Source of the DNA: Nymphaea colorata
Lineage: Eukaryota; Streptophyta; Magnoliopsida; Nymphaeales; Nymphaeaceae
NCBI RefSeq assembly: GCF_008831285.2
Contig: NW_022204507.1
Span: 5,662,174-5,726,173, forward strand
Length of the DNA stretch: 64,000 nucleotides
Direction: 5' to 3'
Position 1 is the first letter of the stretch. Each line of letters begins with the position of its first letter. Shown piece by piece: positions 33,489 to 45,690 of the stretch. The position numbers were made by a program, and so were the translations under genes. The notes below the pieces were generated by a model that did no database searches, was not told the origin of the DNA, and saw only the letters and a list, made by a program, of their open reading frames with translations.

Positions 33489-35355
33489 TTGAATTACGTT
33501 GTTGACGGGGAACTTTGATTTTCAAATTAAGTCGACGTCAGAATATTACAACTACACAAAATTAAATTGAAGCGTATAAACTGGGGCTTCCTTCTTGGCA
33601 GCCACGGAGAGAAGAAACAACTTACCATGTTATGCCGCCTCAAGTATCCCGTCAAGGCCTGCCGAATTAGCAGGCCGAAGCACTAAACTTGATGCAGAAG
33701 GAAAGAGAAAGGGTCGGCTAGTGTGAAAACATTATTTATATATCCACGCGCTTTCTTTCGCATACATAAGTTGGGAATCTGTTGCCGGCTAAATCTTCTG
33801 CGCGAGAAGCTGGATCAGAAGTAGACGGCCATGGTTCAATAGTGGTTGGTTTAAAAGTTTTGTTTAGGATGCAGCCCTCCATTTAACTTCTCCCAGAAGC
33901 TCATGTTTTAGTCTGCGATGGACGCAGGTTGGCCTTTCTGTTAAACAGTGAAAATTAAGGGAAAACTCTCTAGCAGTTTCATTTTACGTACCATGTTCCT
34001 TAGCAGCACAATTCTTTTGGCATGCCAATTCTACTGCTCCCCACCAATTAATGGCTTAATTTTCACAAAAACACAAGGCTGCCTGATCATGTCGTTCTAC
34101 ACATACACAGGGGCTGAGATAAATTCATGGAGAACCTTCATCATCACCATCAAAAGGAGCTAGCCAGGTAAAATACCTCCATTTAACTTCTCCCAGAAGC
34201 TCTGCTTTTCTTGTCTATTCTTTTTGCAGCAGGGAATTGAAATTATTCATCTCCCCATTTCTTCAATAAGTGCAACAATATTCGGGGAGCCAAGATTGGC
34301 TCCTCTTGAACTCTTGACAGAAAATGATGACACTGATCGTTGGGAACCCAATCCTTTCCTTACAATTACTAGCTAAAATTTCCATTAAGGGCAAGCCTGA
34401 ACCAGGAATCCGAAACAGTTGGACATAAATTTCTGAAAATGAGTACCGGCAATTTTATCAGTCACAGATCAGCTTAAGGCTTGTTAATATCTGATAGAGT
34501 GGTAATAACATCATGTTCTGTATTTTACGTTTTGGTATGTTTTTTCTTTCTTGTTTTGGTAATTGATTCGCCTGGTAGAAAGGTCTCTTCTTCTCAACTG
34601 AAAAGGAAACAAAAATAGGGAAATGAATTGAGGACAGAATTGTGAGGCCTTGCACTGTCTGAACAGCTAAGGTTTTATCCGCACGGCTCTGGCTCCTACG
34701 ACCATGCAATTATCCTATGACATCTGCCAAACAACTCACATGAAGGCCATGTTTCTGTCCATCTTCTCATCAATGGAACCCTTGAGTTGTCCATTATCTA
34801 TTGTGCCCGACTATTGCATGCGATCAGTGCTTCATGATATCTATAGGTCCGACGTAATCAGGTGCTCAAAATATTGAACATGTTATATGTGGGAAAACCT
34901 TTCCTTTTAGCTCACTTCCAAAATTATGTACACCAATGCACACAAATGCACGGCACATAGAGACATGCATATAACAAACGTTGATATGAAACCGGGTCTA
35001 TCAAGAACCAAGTGAATCTATAAGCAAACAAAAAGGAGTTTCCCTCAACAGTTAATTCCGGCCATTGACTTGCAGGTGGGCAATTAGAGCGGCTGATAAG
35101 TTCCGAAGACCCAAGTCATCAATCATATGCCGGTGGATCTGACACCCTCAGAGGGGCTCAATTATTACTTGAAAGTTATTTTTTAATTTCTATTAAATAA
35201 AAGTCAAGGAGAAAATGCAACTTAATTTGATGATCTGCCCGGCCCAAGTCACTATATATATATTTATATTTATTGGTTGAAAAATAACCCAGCCAACTAG
35301 CCCCCCTCCTCATCCTACAATTTTCCTTTTTGGTGGCCATTTTTTTTTCTTTTTG

Positions 35356-35392
35356 TGGGGGGGGGCGGGGTGGGGAGAGGGGGAGGGGGAGG
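35356..35392 (+). repeat. G-rich run with quadruplex potential
   Basis: Five or more runs of four or more G within 37 bases, separated by single A, C or T bases. This fits a G-quadruplex pattern on the plus strand. A comparable C-rich run is at 50913-50945. Confidence 0.85.
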
Positions 35393-36003
35393 TAATAGAC
35401 TAATAGTTTCAAGCTGAAATTAGTATTATTATATATAAGATTTGTTTTTCCGAAACCATGAAAGGATGAGACTTCTTTCCCCTGTAGTCCATATCGTAGG
35501 AGGTTCTTTCCAGAAGGCTGCATTTCTTTTACTAGTTTTCGTACCAATTCTTTCCCTTTTATTTGAATAACTGGGGAAAGAACAGGACAAGTGGCGGAGG
35601 TGGTGTGGGCTGTTGCATGCAATTACCTTCACGAGCCTATATGAATTATGGTATTTTAGATTGATACCTTCCCAACATTTTACTTGTTTAAGTCAGGTAC
35701 CCCTTAAATTTTAAAAGTTAAAACCACTAGAACCATAAAAATTTTCAACCCTAACACTGAATAGGTGTATGGTTATCAAACGGTGAAAGGAGCTTACAAA
35801 AACTTCTTAGGCATCGACTCTAAAGGGTGAAAGGCAGATCATAAGGACATTTTTGAAAAAAAAAATAAATAAAAAGAATTAAAGAATTTTAGTATAAGCC
35901 TTTTTTTCTCCAAAACTTATGAATTTAAAACATAATAAGAAAGTGATCTGGAAGAGTTAGTTGAAAATAATTCGTAGTGGCCTTAATCACTAGTAATAAA
36001 AAC

Positions 36004-36436
36004 CATGTCTAATGTCAGACCTGGCACGCACATGTGCACAATTTTCTTTTTAACCATTGTGATCATTCTTCAACCATTTGTTTGGAGAATTCCAGAGTAC
36101 TTAAAATACGAAAAATTCGTAAACATAAAAGTGGACAATATTGCTTCATGCCTGCTGCATATTTCGTACCCTTAAATATTATTGCTAAACTAATTTCTCC
36201 TTTTTTTCTTATTTTTTTAGATTATGTGAAGCAATATATTGTACTAATTTTGAATAAGAGGTTCATGTACTTAAACGTTAGAAATTAGATCGAAGGTTTC
36301 AAGCAGTTTATAATAATTGGCCGGCTAGAGTTCATGGTCGATTCCATTGGTGGCAAACAGATTCAATTCGTAGCTGACACAAGAGTGCACATGTCAACTT
36401 TTAAATATTTTAATATAATTTAAGATACTAGTGTTC
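36004..36436 (-). repeat. Dispersed repeat, inverted partner of 22192-22616
   Basis: Opposite-strand counterpart of the repeat at 22 kb. It ends about 65 bp left of the next Copia insertion site. Confidence 0.75.
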
Positions 36437-36505
36437 TGTTTTTTACTTAATTTTTACGTATTTTCATTTTTTCTAAACCAACTTTTCTAATAGTTTAGGT
36501 GGATT

Positions 36506-36718
36506 TGAGAAAGAAAGCGTGATGAAAGAGAGACACGAGGAAGATGAATGAGCCAAAAGATTTTTCCATTTCATATACGTTTGAGTATTTATACAAGTTT
36601 ACAGATATGTATAGATCCAAAAATCTTGGGATTGGACGATCACAATCCTTTGTAAAAGGAAAGATTATCTTGATTTTATCTTTCCTGAAAATTAGCTTGC
36701 TGATTTTCCTTTCCGATA
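36506..36718 (-). repeat. 3' LTR, 213 bp, non-canonical end
   Basis: Plus-strand ends are TGAGA...CGATA. It aligns with 40955-41170 of the other LTR, with scattered substitutions. Confidence 0.92.
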
Positions 36719-38420
36719 CTCCCCCTCAAGTTGGCATGTGCAAATCTGAAACACCCAACTTGATTCTTAGATTTTGAAAAATGTCTTTCCCCAATGGTGT
36801 AGTGAAAATATCATCTAGTTGCAAACATGATAATACATGATGTGCCCGAATTAGTCCTAGCTGAATTTTTTCTCTTAAAAGTGACAATATAGCTCTATGT
36901 GTTTCATTCTTTCATGGAAAACTGGATTTGCTGAAATATGCAAAGCTGCTTGATTGTCGCAATATAAATCGACTGGTTTATCATGACTCCACCTCAAATC
37001 ATTCAATAAGGCTTTTAACGAAACAACTTCACAAGTTCTTAAAGCCATTGCTTGGATTCTGCCTCAGTAGAAGATCTGGCAATAGTAGACTGCTTCTTTG
37101 ACTTCCAAGAGATAGGACTATTCCCTAAGAATACAATATATCGACTAACTGATTTACGAGTGGTGGGACAACTCGCCCAATTTGAGTCACAGTAAGCCCT
37201 CAATTGTTTTGCACTTATGACGTTAAAAATATTCTTTTTGCTGGTGATGACTTCAAATACTTCAATATTCTAAGTGCTGCAACATAGTGTGTAGTTTGTA
37301 GCGATTGCATGAACTAACTGAGAACTTGAACTGAATACATTATGTCTGGTCAAGTTATAGTTAAATAAATCAAATGTCCAGCCAACCTCCTATATCTAAC
37401 TGGATCTTTCAGTGGATTACCATCATTGGGAGTTAATCACAATTTTTGGTCCATTGGAAAGTCCATAGGGTTGGCTCCTATCAAACCTGCATCATTCAGA
37501 ATATCCACAATATATTTTCTTGGACTTAAAATATTCCTGATGGTGCTCTTGCAACTTCTATGCCAAGAAAATACTTAAGTATCCAAGTCCTCAATATGAA
37601 ATTTTGAATGTAAATATTGTTTAACTGAAGCAATTCCTGGTTCATCATTTCCTGCAATGACAAGATCATCAACATAGACAAGAATAACAATAAATTGTTT
37701 TTCATGTTTTCGAGTAAAGAGAGTTTAGTCAGCTGATGATTGAATGAAACCAACACCTTTAAGTGCTGATAACAGCTTGTGAAACCAGTTGCGTGGAGCT
37801 TGCTTGAGTCCATACAAAGACTTATGAAGGCGACACACTTTATTACTTGAATACTCCCCCTCACGCAAAAGGCCTGGTGGAATGGTCATGTATATTTTCT
37901 CATGTAATTCTCCATGTATAAATGAATTACTCACATCCATTTGATATAAGTACCATCCTTGAATAGAAGCAAGAGCAAGAAGCGTGCTCATGGTTGTTAA
38001 TTTTGCAACCGGAGCAAATGTCTCATGGTCATAAAGGCCCTCTAGTTAAGTGTATCCTTTAGCGACAAGTCTGGCTTTGTAACGCTCAATACTTCCATCT
38101 GATCTCTGTTTTATCCTATAAACCCAACGACAATCCATTGGATATTTGTTTGGGGGCAAAGTAGTAATAGACCATGTACTGTTTTGTTCAAGAGCCCAAA
38201 TGTCATCAGCCATAGCACTTGCCAATATTGATACTTAACCGCTTCCACATACGAGCTAGGTTCAACATCACTCATGATAGAGGTTAAAAATGCATAACGA
38301 GATTTAGAGAATTTGTGAATAGGTAGATAATTGTGTATGAGATAACGTGTACCTGAGGATTGCTTAATTGAAGTAGATTCCTTAGGCAGTGAACTTGTAA
38401 CCATCACATTGGAACACACA
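36719..38420 (-). pseudogene. Copia reverse transcriptase and RNase H, interrupted
   Basis: The finger region is at 38111-38419. The palm is at 37725-37991, with YQMDVSNSFIHGELHEKIYM and VCRLHKSLYGLKQAPRNWF. VYVDDLVIAGND (YVDD at 37665-37676) is in another frame, and a stop interrupts before it. RNase H near 36900-37080 keeps YCDNQAALHISANPVFHERM and KHIEL, then decays. The last codons read into the polypurine tract. Confidence 0.9.
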
Positions 38421-38478
38421 TATTGAAGATAGGATGGTGAATGGCAAGTACGACTAGATCGGCATAGAGCAAGTGAGT

Positions 38479-39574
38479 CTAGAGGGGTGGATCATCTGAC
38501 ATAGGCTGAAGATCTAAAACATAAGAGACTGGCTGATTTTGGTCATTGTTGATGGAATCGTGAGGTTGAATGGGCGATAGTGGGGAGGAATTTCCTGGAA
38601 CACCATTCTCACACAATGACATATATTTCTCACCAAGGGAATCTTCTTGTGGGTGAGGCAAAACAATATTGTTCAAATCATTTGTATGACATTTTCGATT
38701 AAAAATGGAAATTATCCTCAAAAGAGGATATGTCTCTGCTTGTAAAAATTTGTTTGGTATCCAAATCATATACACGATACCCTCTTTGATTGTGAGGTAA
38801 CCGACAAAACACATTTGTGTGCACGTGATGAAAACTTATGCATTGCATTTCAATTTTTGGCATAACACAAGCATCCAAAAACACACAAATCTTCATAATT
38901 GGGTTTTTTTATTGAAAAGAAGTTCAAATGGAGTTTATCACTTAAAAGAATTGATGGCGTTCTATTAATTAAAAAAGTTGCTGAATACATTCACCCCAAA
39001 AAAGTAACGGGAGAGTCACTTGAAACCTAAGTCACATGCCACCTCTAGTAGATGATGATGCTTCCTCTCAACAAGTCCATTTTGTTAGGAGTTCCAACAC
39101 ATGAGGTTTGATGTTTTATGCCATGCTCATGAAAATATGCTTGCATATTATAAGCTGTAAATTCAGCACCATTATCACTTTGGACACATTTCACATGGGT
39201 ATTGAATTGAGTAAACACCATGGCACAAAAACGAGTTAAGCAAGAAAATGTTTTAGATTTGAACCTCATCAAGAAAACGCAAGTAGTTTGTGTAAAATCA
39301 TCCACTATGGTGAGGAAATAATGTGCTCCCGTGTGTGATGGCTGGCATATCCTCCCCAAATATCACAATGAATCATGCTGAAAGGATCACTTGCTCTACT
39401 AGCACTACTTGGAAATGGTGAACGAGTGAACTTAGCTCTAAGACACGCATCACAAGGAGGATCAGGCTTGGAAATAAAAATGTTTTCATTCAACGAAAAA
39501 GTCTCATCGAATGAATGATGTTCAAGTCTCATATGCCATATATGAGCTGTCTTGTTACTAGGGGAAGCAAGCAA
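38479..39574 (-). pseudogene. Copia pre-integrase and integrase, frameshifted
   Basis: The pre-integrase finger (WHMRLEHHSFDE ... CDACLRAKFTRSPF) runs into the first core block (DPFSMIHCDIWGGY). In the next frame FLTIVDDFTQTTCVFLM and VKCVQSDNGAEF carry later catalytic positions. The final block (QNGLVERKHHH) is out of frame near 39060. The C-terminal part at 38479-38896 includes FCRLPHNQRGYRVYDLDTKQ. Confidence 0.88.
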
Positions 39575-39829
39575 AGCATGTGAAGTAGACAGAAGAAGAA
39601 GATGGTAAAGTCCATCGCTTAATTACCTACTCCAATCAGCTTCCTCGACAAAGGGTCTGGAAAGCACAACAGGTTGATAAAAAGACGACAACACAATTAA
39701 TGGTCTGGTAGGCTTTGGAACTAACAGTAAATTGTATTTAAAATCAGAAATATATAGGACATCAGTAAGCTGAAAGATAAACTGTTCTAGTAATAGAGAC
39801 TAGTGTTTGATGTCCATTTGGTAGGTTGA

Positions 39830-40468
39830 TCACTGATTTTTTGGTAGAGTTTTGATATTAGAAAGTAAATGGAAATGAGGTGTCATGTGGTCTGAGGCTT
39901 TGGTGTCAACAACCCAAGGAAAATGAGTTGTAGATGTTTGTTTACCTGCTAGATTTGCACTAGCCAGTGAAGTATCAACATTCAACCAAGATGCCAATTG
40001 ACTGACTTGTTCTTCGGTAAGTTGTGACAAAGCAGCACTGACCTTTACATTGTTTGCCAATGTTCCTTCCTGTCGTGCCGTTTCAGTTTTATGAGAATCA
40101 CATCTTATAACCAGTATTGCCAGCAATTCGAAAGCATCATACTTGCTTAAATGGGGGACTCGTTGCGCGACATGCAGGCACACCAGTAAGATTTGCAAGT
40201 TCAAATGACACGATTGCATGAAGTGCGGCGAGACACGCGAATACAGGTGAAGCACATCACTGAGGGACACGGTGACCGAAGACTCACTGAGGACAGAAGA
40301 ACATGGCGAATCTAGTAGGAATATTCTACCGGGATTCTCATTTTCATCGGAAATCTCCTTCCACTGCCGAAAAATGAAGAAAAACACTGGAAATCTTTTG
40401 TGATCAATTTCTCCATCGTCCATGGCCCAAATCTGGCGTTCTACCCCTCCATTTGTTTGAAATTTCAT
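39830..40468 (-). pseudogene. Copia Gag-protease region, atypical, active site lost
   Basis: A 212-codon frame. Its C-terminal part has the pre-protease phrase SQLTEEQVSQLASWL and then FPWVVDTKASDHMTPHFHLL. The family consensus is D-S-G-A-[ST]-D-H-M, so serine and glycine of the triad have become threonine and lysine. The N-terminal two thirds do not resemble a capsid domain, so gag may have been deleted or replaced. That helps explain the short overall element. Confidence 0.75.
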
Positions 40469-40942
40469 CCTCTATCTTCCAGGATGGGTTTCCACATGAT
40501 TTGACATTGATCCAGTACTGATTTTGCACCAAAAACTCTCAAGTATCGCCAGAAAAGGGGGAAACCAGACTTCTGATTGGTAGATGCTTAAAAATGAGGG
40601 AGCCAAAGCACTCACCGTCCTTGGATCAACCTTGCGGGATCGATCAACCAGTGGAAAAGAACTGGGAAGCCCCAAAATTGATCAAAGTTTCTCTTGGAAG
40701 GAAGAAATGGAAATGGTGTCTGCCTAAGAGTAGCAGTGCTTCAAAATTCCATTTCTTTGCAATGATGGTCTAAAAAATTCTGAAAAATTTCTCAAAGATC
40801 CTTGAGACATAGACGATTCCAAGACCTATGGCTCGATAGATGAATCCTCCCAGAGAAACAGCGTCAGGAGATTTTGTCGCAGTAGCTTCTTGTCGGCTTC
40901 CTCTGTTTTTCTGCTTCCCACTCTCGTTACAACGCAAACTGA

Positions 40943-40954
40943 GCTCTGATACCA
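40943..40954 (-). promoter_or_regulatory. Primer-binding site, perfect
   Basis: Plus strand gctctgatacca, complementary to the initiator-Met tRNA end. It directly abuts the LTR. Confidence 0.94.
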
Positions 40955-41198
40955 TGAGAAGGAAAGCGTGAGGAAAAGAGAGAGACGAGGAAGATAAATG
41001 AGCCAAAAGGTTTTTCCATTCCACATACATTTGAGTATATATAAAAGTTTACAGATATGTGCAGATCCAAAAATCTTGGGATTGGAAGATCAACAATCCT
41101 GTGTAAAAGGAGAGATTTTCTTGATTTTATCTTTCCTGAAAATTAGCTTGCTGACTTTCCTCTCCGATATATTAGCTTGCTGATTTTCCTTTCCGATA
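40955..41198 (-). repeat. 5' LTR, 244 bp, with terminal ~28-bp duplication
   Basis: Matches the 3' LTR, but its outer end contains a second copy of attagcttgctgattttcct plus ttccgata. The target duplication fits the outer copy exactly, so the duplication was present at, or arose during, insertion. Confidence 0.9.
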
Positions 41199-41469
41199 GG
41201 ATTCACACAGATAATTGGGGGAATCATCCTCATCCCTGCCGATTCTGTTCATAAACCAATCTGAACAACACTGGTTTGGAGAAATGAGAGAAAGAGAGAG
41301 AGAGGTCAAATCAAGAACCTGTTGTAACTTCAAATCACAAACCAAAATGTAGAATGACATTCAATTTGTTTTTGGGAGCCCCAAATGATGTATAGGTTGG
41401 AGAATTTAAATGAGTCCATCTCTGAAATGGTCCTAATAGATTATATGTATATGACAAACATCATAGTAA

Positions 41470-43600
41470 ATGACTGAAGAAGTTTGGAGCAAGAGAGAGA
41501 ATAAAGTAGTGAGAGAAAGAGAAGGCACTTCAATGTCGTACGGAGAGCACCCTCCTAAATCCATGGTACCACCCTCAATACTCATCATTTTGTATAGAGA
41601 TTACAATCGCTTGATTAAGGGAGTTTTTCTCCCCTTTAGTTTTGGATCTGATGACAAAGGAGATGATTTGTTTCCTTATCCATTCAAACAATATCTGTGG
41701 CAGTATCTTTCTCAAGATGTGGCTGAGTTGTCAGCCTCGATTTTTTTTGGTTGTGCATATCTCTTTATTCTGGAATATTCTGTTAGTTATTAAGTTGAAA
41801 CTTCCTTCATTACTAGATCTGGATCTTGTCTGGATTGGATCTGGATCTCTAAGATCCCCCCTCAAATTCAATGGTCTAAAATGAGCATTGAGTTCTTATC
41901 TGCCATGAAGGAACTCATCATTGTTTAAAGCTTTAGTTGGGAGATCTGCTAACTGGTGCGATGATGGTAGACGTTGGACAAGGAATTCATTCTTAGCAAC
42001 AAGATCACTGACAAAATAGACATTAAGTTCGATGTGCTTGCTTTTCTGATGCAAAACTGGATTGGCGGTCATGTATGTAGCACTAATATTATCGCACCAA
42101 ATAATTGGGCTGTTGGATATTTTGGTTCCCAAATCACATAAAAGATGTTGAATCCATAGTAATTCTGCAGCCGTATTAGCAACTGATCTAAATTCAGCTT
42201 CAGGGGATGAGCGTGCAACCGCCATTTATTTATTTCTTCAAACTCCAATAAGCAAGACTTGGGCCTAGATATACAGCAAACACTCCTGATTTTCTATCAT
42301 CTGGGTGCCCTGCCCAGTCTGCATCACCGTACACATGGAGTTGAAGATTGGTACTAGGTCTAGTAAGAAGACCATATTGGATAGTACCTTTAACATATCT
42401 TAGGATCCATTACCGCAGTCCAATGATCAATCGTAACTTAGAGAGTGGGATCCAGCCGAGTTATAGTTAAATATTGAAGATTGCCATCGCTCTGCCTATA
42501 GAGAGTGGGATCAGAAAAAGGTGTGTCAACCTTAGCAAGCTAATGCCATATAGACATGGGAGTGTAAGATGAAGTCCTCATATGTGGAGCGTAAATAATC
42601 ATATATTTGTCTGTGATAGAGAAAATCCTTGTTGAGTCAAGGTTTGACATAATCATTGATACCATGCACTTGGAGCCTGTTTGAGTCCATAAAGGGGCTT
42701 CTAGAGTTTATAAACATAGTGTGGGCAAGCTGGGCCATGTAAACCAGGTGGTTGGGGCATATAAACAACTTCATTTAAGTTTCCATGGAGAAAGGTGTTG
42801 TCACATCAAGTTGCCCCACTGTCCAATTAAATGATGAGCAAGGGAAAGTACTGTGCACACAATGACAGACTTCACAACCGGATTGAATGTTTCAAAATAA
42901 TCTATACCCTCAATTTGATCAAATCCTTTGGCCATCAGTCTTGCTTTGTACCGTTCAAGAGTCCCGTCTAATTTACGTTCGAGTTTAAAAACCCGTTTGG
43001 ATCTGATGATTGCATATGACGGATCTAGTGGAACTAGAGACCATGTCTTGTCTCATTGAAAATGACACTTCTACTAATGATGATTTTGGAGGTTCCTTGG
43101 TTGAGGAATAAATAGCCTTTGTGAAAGTTGGAATATCCTGGAAAATTACTATAGAAAATGCGTAAGCCCAAAACTCCTTAGGAACACCACTATGTTTAAG
43201 CAAGGTAAGCCCTTTTTCCACTGTAGTCTTGTGCTTTCTTTCAGCTGTTCCATTTTGTTTGTGGGTATGTGGGCAAGAAATGTGTCCTCTATAAATGTGT
43301 CACTCTGTACCATAGTCTTGAAAAAAATTATTGATTACTGCATATTCTGCTCCATCATTAGTATGAAAATATTTGATTTTTGCATCAAATAACTTTTCAA
43401 TTTTGTTTTTAAAAATCTTGAAAGCATGCTCATCATCAGATTTGTAAGCAAGTAAGTATATCCATGTATACTTTGAGTACCCATCCATGAATGAGACATA
43501 GTAGCAGTATTTATCCCTACTAATCACCCATGACAGCCCCAAAACATCTCAATGTATAACTTCAAAAGGAAGGAAGATTAGGTACAATCTTCTTTTTGCT
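41470..43600 (-). mobile_element. 5'-truncated minus-strand Copia element
   Basis: RNase H is well preserved at 41896-42225 (MAVARSSPEAEFRSVANTAA, CDNISATYMTANPVLHQKS and KHIELNVYFVSDLVA). A polypurine tract (TTTGAGGGGGGATC) lies at about 41854-41868, and the putative 3' LTR occupies roughly 41470-41853. Reverse transcriptase (42240-42980) is heavily decayed. Integrase core blocks are at 43300-43542 (YYVSFMDGYSKYTWIYL and FHTNDGAEYA). Sequence right of about 43600 is unrelated, so gag, protease and the 5' LTR are missing. The LTR limits are approximate. Confidence 0.82.
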
Positions 43601-43901
43601 ACTTGTAACTATGATATTATCCACATAAATTAATCCTAGTAATTCTTGCCTTTTTTAGGAAAAATAAATAAAATAAATTAAAACTACACTTAAAAACCAT
43701 GGCTGAGTAAATAGCCTTTGAGTCTGCCAAAACCATTCTAGAAATAATTGCCTTAGGCCATATTAAGTCTTTGTTAATTTTACATAAGATTGTGGTAGTA
43801 TCAGATCAATATACATAAGTGGTTGCATCATGTTGACACCATCTATGTAAAAAGGCATTATTAATTGTTGAGGTTGGCTTGCACAAGAATGAAAAGGCTG
43901 G

Positions 43902-44362
43902 TGAAGGAGCTGTGTGTTAGGTTGGTGGAAGCTAGAGAAAGTTGGAAAAGATGAAAAGATTAAGTAGTTAACCAAATATGGTTGGTGGATTGCTTCAGCT
44001 TGAAGTCTTTCCTTTAGGCAAAGGATGAATATAGAAATGGATAACTAGGAAGACATTTGGTACTGCTTTTGTTTATCCCCACCCCATCATTACTTTTAAA
44101 TATCGGCTAAGAACTAATCTGATGTAAAGCCTTGCATATAAAAGGCTCACAATTCAGGCTTGTACTGTGTGCTTCCAAAATAGTGAAGGAAAGATAAATA
44201 GAGAGAGAGAGAGAGAGAGAAGACTCCTCACTTGTTTGATGGTAGACACAGGGTGTTTAAATTGAACGACCTTAAACATTGTGTGCTTTTTTTCTTCCTT
44301 TTATTCTTTTCGGATATGTTGCCAGTTGAAACCCTTATTTTGTTCATTAGAGAGATATAACA
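43902..44362 (+). repeat. 5' LTR of the plus-strand Copia
   Basis: About 461 bp ending ...gatataaca, two bases before the primer site. A TATA-like catataaaaggc lies near 44136-44147, upstream of a (GA)n tract at about 44200-44220. Confidence 0.75.
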
Positions 44363-44364
44363 AG

Positions 44365-44376
44365 TGGTATCAGAGC
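44365..44376 (+). promoter_or_regulatory. Primer-binding site, perfect
   Basis: Exact tggtatcagagc, two bases after the LTR. Confidence 0.93.
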
Positions 44377-44394
44377 TTAGTGAAAGATGTCGAG

Positions 44395-45690
44395 TAACAA
44401 AGCATAAGATTGAGAAGTTTAAGGGGAAAAATAACTTCTGCTTATATCAACAACATATGCAGGACTTGCTAATCTAATGGGATGTGGTAAGTGGCAGGAA
44501 TGGATGGCAGGCAAGCAATGTAACATGGCAGATGCAAAGGCCAGTTGTCAGTGCAATCCAACAACACTTAGGAAACAATGTCATCCACAACATTATCCAT
44601 GAAAAAATGACAATAAAAATTAGGAACAACCTTTAAAACATGAATATGGGTAAGAATCACATAAACAAACTACATTTGAAGCAGTGACTTTATTGCCTTC
44701 ACATGAAAGAGGGAGAAAATATTCTTGTGCATCTTAATGAATTTACTTATTTCTCAACTTCTGAGTAAGAGTGTAAAATAGATGATAAAAAAAGGCAGCA
44801 TTCTTGATTAAGATGTTAGCTAGGTCGTATGTTTATTTAGTAACCACAATACTCTTTGAAAGAAAGACAGTTAGGTTAGATAATGCAACTAGTACTCTTT
44901 ATTTTATGAAAAGAATATGAAAAACTCTGGTACTAGTGAAATGTAAGCAGAAGGACTAGTCGTGGATATGGAGAAAAGAGGTCATACAAAAACCAAGGAA
45001 AAAAATTTTCTAAAAAGAACTATCGATTTAAATCAAGAGGATCTAAGAATGATAATAGTGATGTCGATGTGTTTACTGCCATGAGAGTCATACGTCAAGA
45101 TTTTGCAAAACATTAATGAACTTAGGTGATCATAAGAATCAAAAGAAGACGATATCTATATCAACCTCTTCCTCTATTGGTGTTGCAAAAGCAAAGAGTT
45201 TGTTAGAAATAGATGCTAATGAGTATTTATGTTCAGCATATCATGAATGTCTATCTTTAACAGATTACTACATTTTGGATGCAGGTGAATCATATCATAT
45301 GTGTCCACATTGATAATGGTTTAATTCTTATATTTCTTGTGATGGAGAAACTATTTTATGGATAATAATACTAAATTCAAAGTTATTAGCATTGAAATTC
45401 TAAAAATTAAGATGTTTTATGGAGTATCAATGAAGCATTGTGAGCTACAACATGTCCAAAATTTAATGAAACTTTAATATCTTTAGGGTGCCTAAATGTT
45501 GCTGGCTACAATTAACAACATCAAATGGTCCAATTAAATTGTCAAAGGGAATATTAGTTGTAATGAAGCCACAACAAAAGGGCACTTTATATGCATTAAT
45601 AGGAAGCACTAATGAGACTGTGGTAAATGAGACTCACACATCTAGGAGAGAAAGGTATGAAAGAGCTCCATAGGATACTTTTGAAAGGGC
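44395..45690 (+). pseudogene. Copia gag, zinc knuckle, protease and pre-integrase remnants
   Basis: Gag begins with KHKIEKF-like sequence (ttgagaagtttaaggggaaa) but is full of stops. The knuckle at 45067-45115 reads CVYCHESHTSRFCKTL, one residue short of the CX2CX4HX4C spacing. It runs in frame into 45116-45313, which ends YYILDAGESYHMCPH. There the protease DSG triad is DAG. At 45488-45673 NGPIKLSKGILVVMKPQQKG and TLYALIGST match the sequence before the pre-integrase finger. Confidence 0.85.

Larger units (their letters stand above)
33000..36000. other. Transposon-poor stretch without a recognised gene
   Basis: Apart from the exon-like piece at 33371-33488, no family is recognised. A 27-bp perfect direct repeat (cctccatttaacttctccca...) lies at 33876-33902 and 34176-34202, exactly 300 bp apart. 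A minus-strand frame at 35429-35622 (IQIKGKELVRKLVKEMQPSG) looks mildly coding but has no known domain. Confidence 0.35.
36506..41198 (-). mobile_element. Copia retrotransposon with 5-bp TSD and TA...CA LTR ends
   Basis: The LTRs at 36506-36718 and 40955-41198 bound a 4,693-bp element flanked by ggatt (36501-36505 and 41199-41203). A perfect primer site lies at 40943-40954, and a CTTGAGGGGGAG-type polypurine tract abuts 36718. On the minus strand the LTR begins TATCGG and ends TCTCA, so the usual 5' TG is TA. Non-canonical ends are known in some plant Copia lineages. Integrase, reverse transcriptase and RNase H are recognisable but broken. A normal capsid domain was not recognised. Confidence 0.93.
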
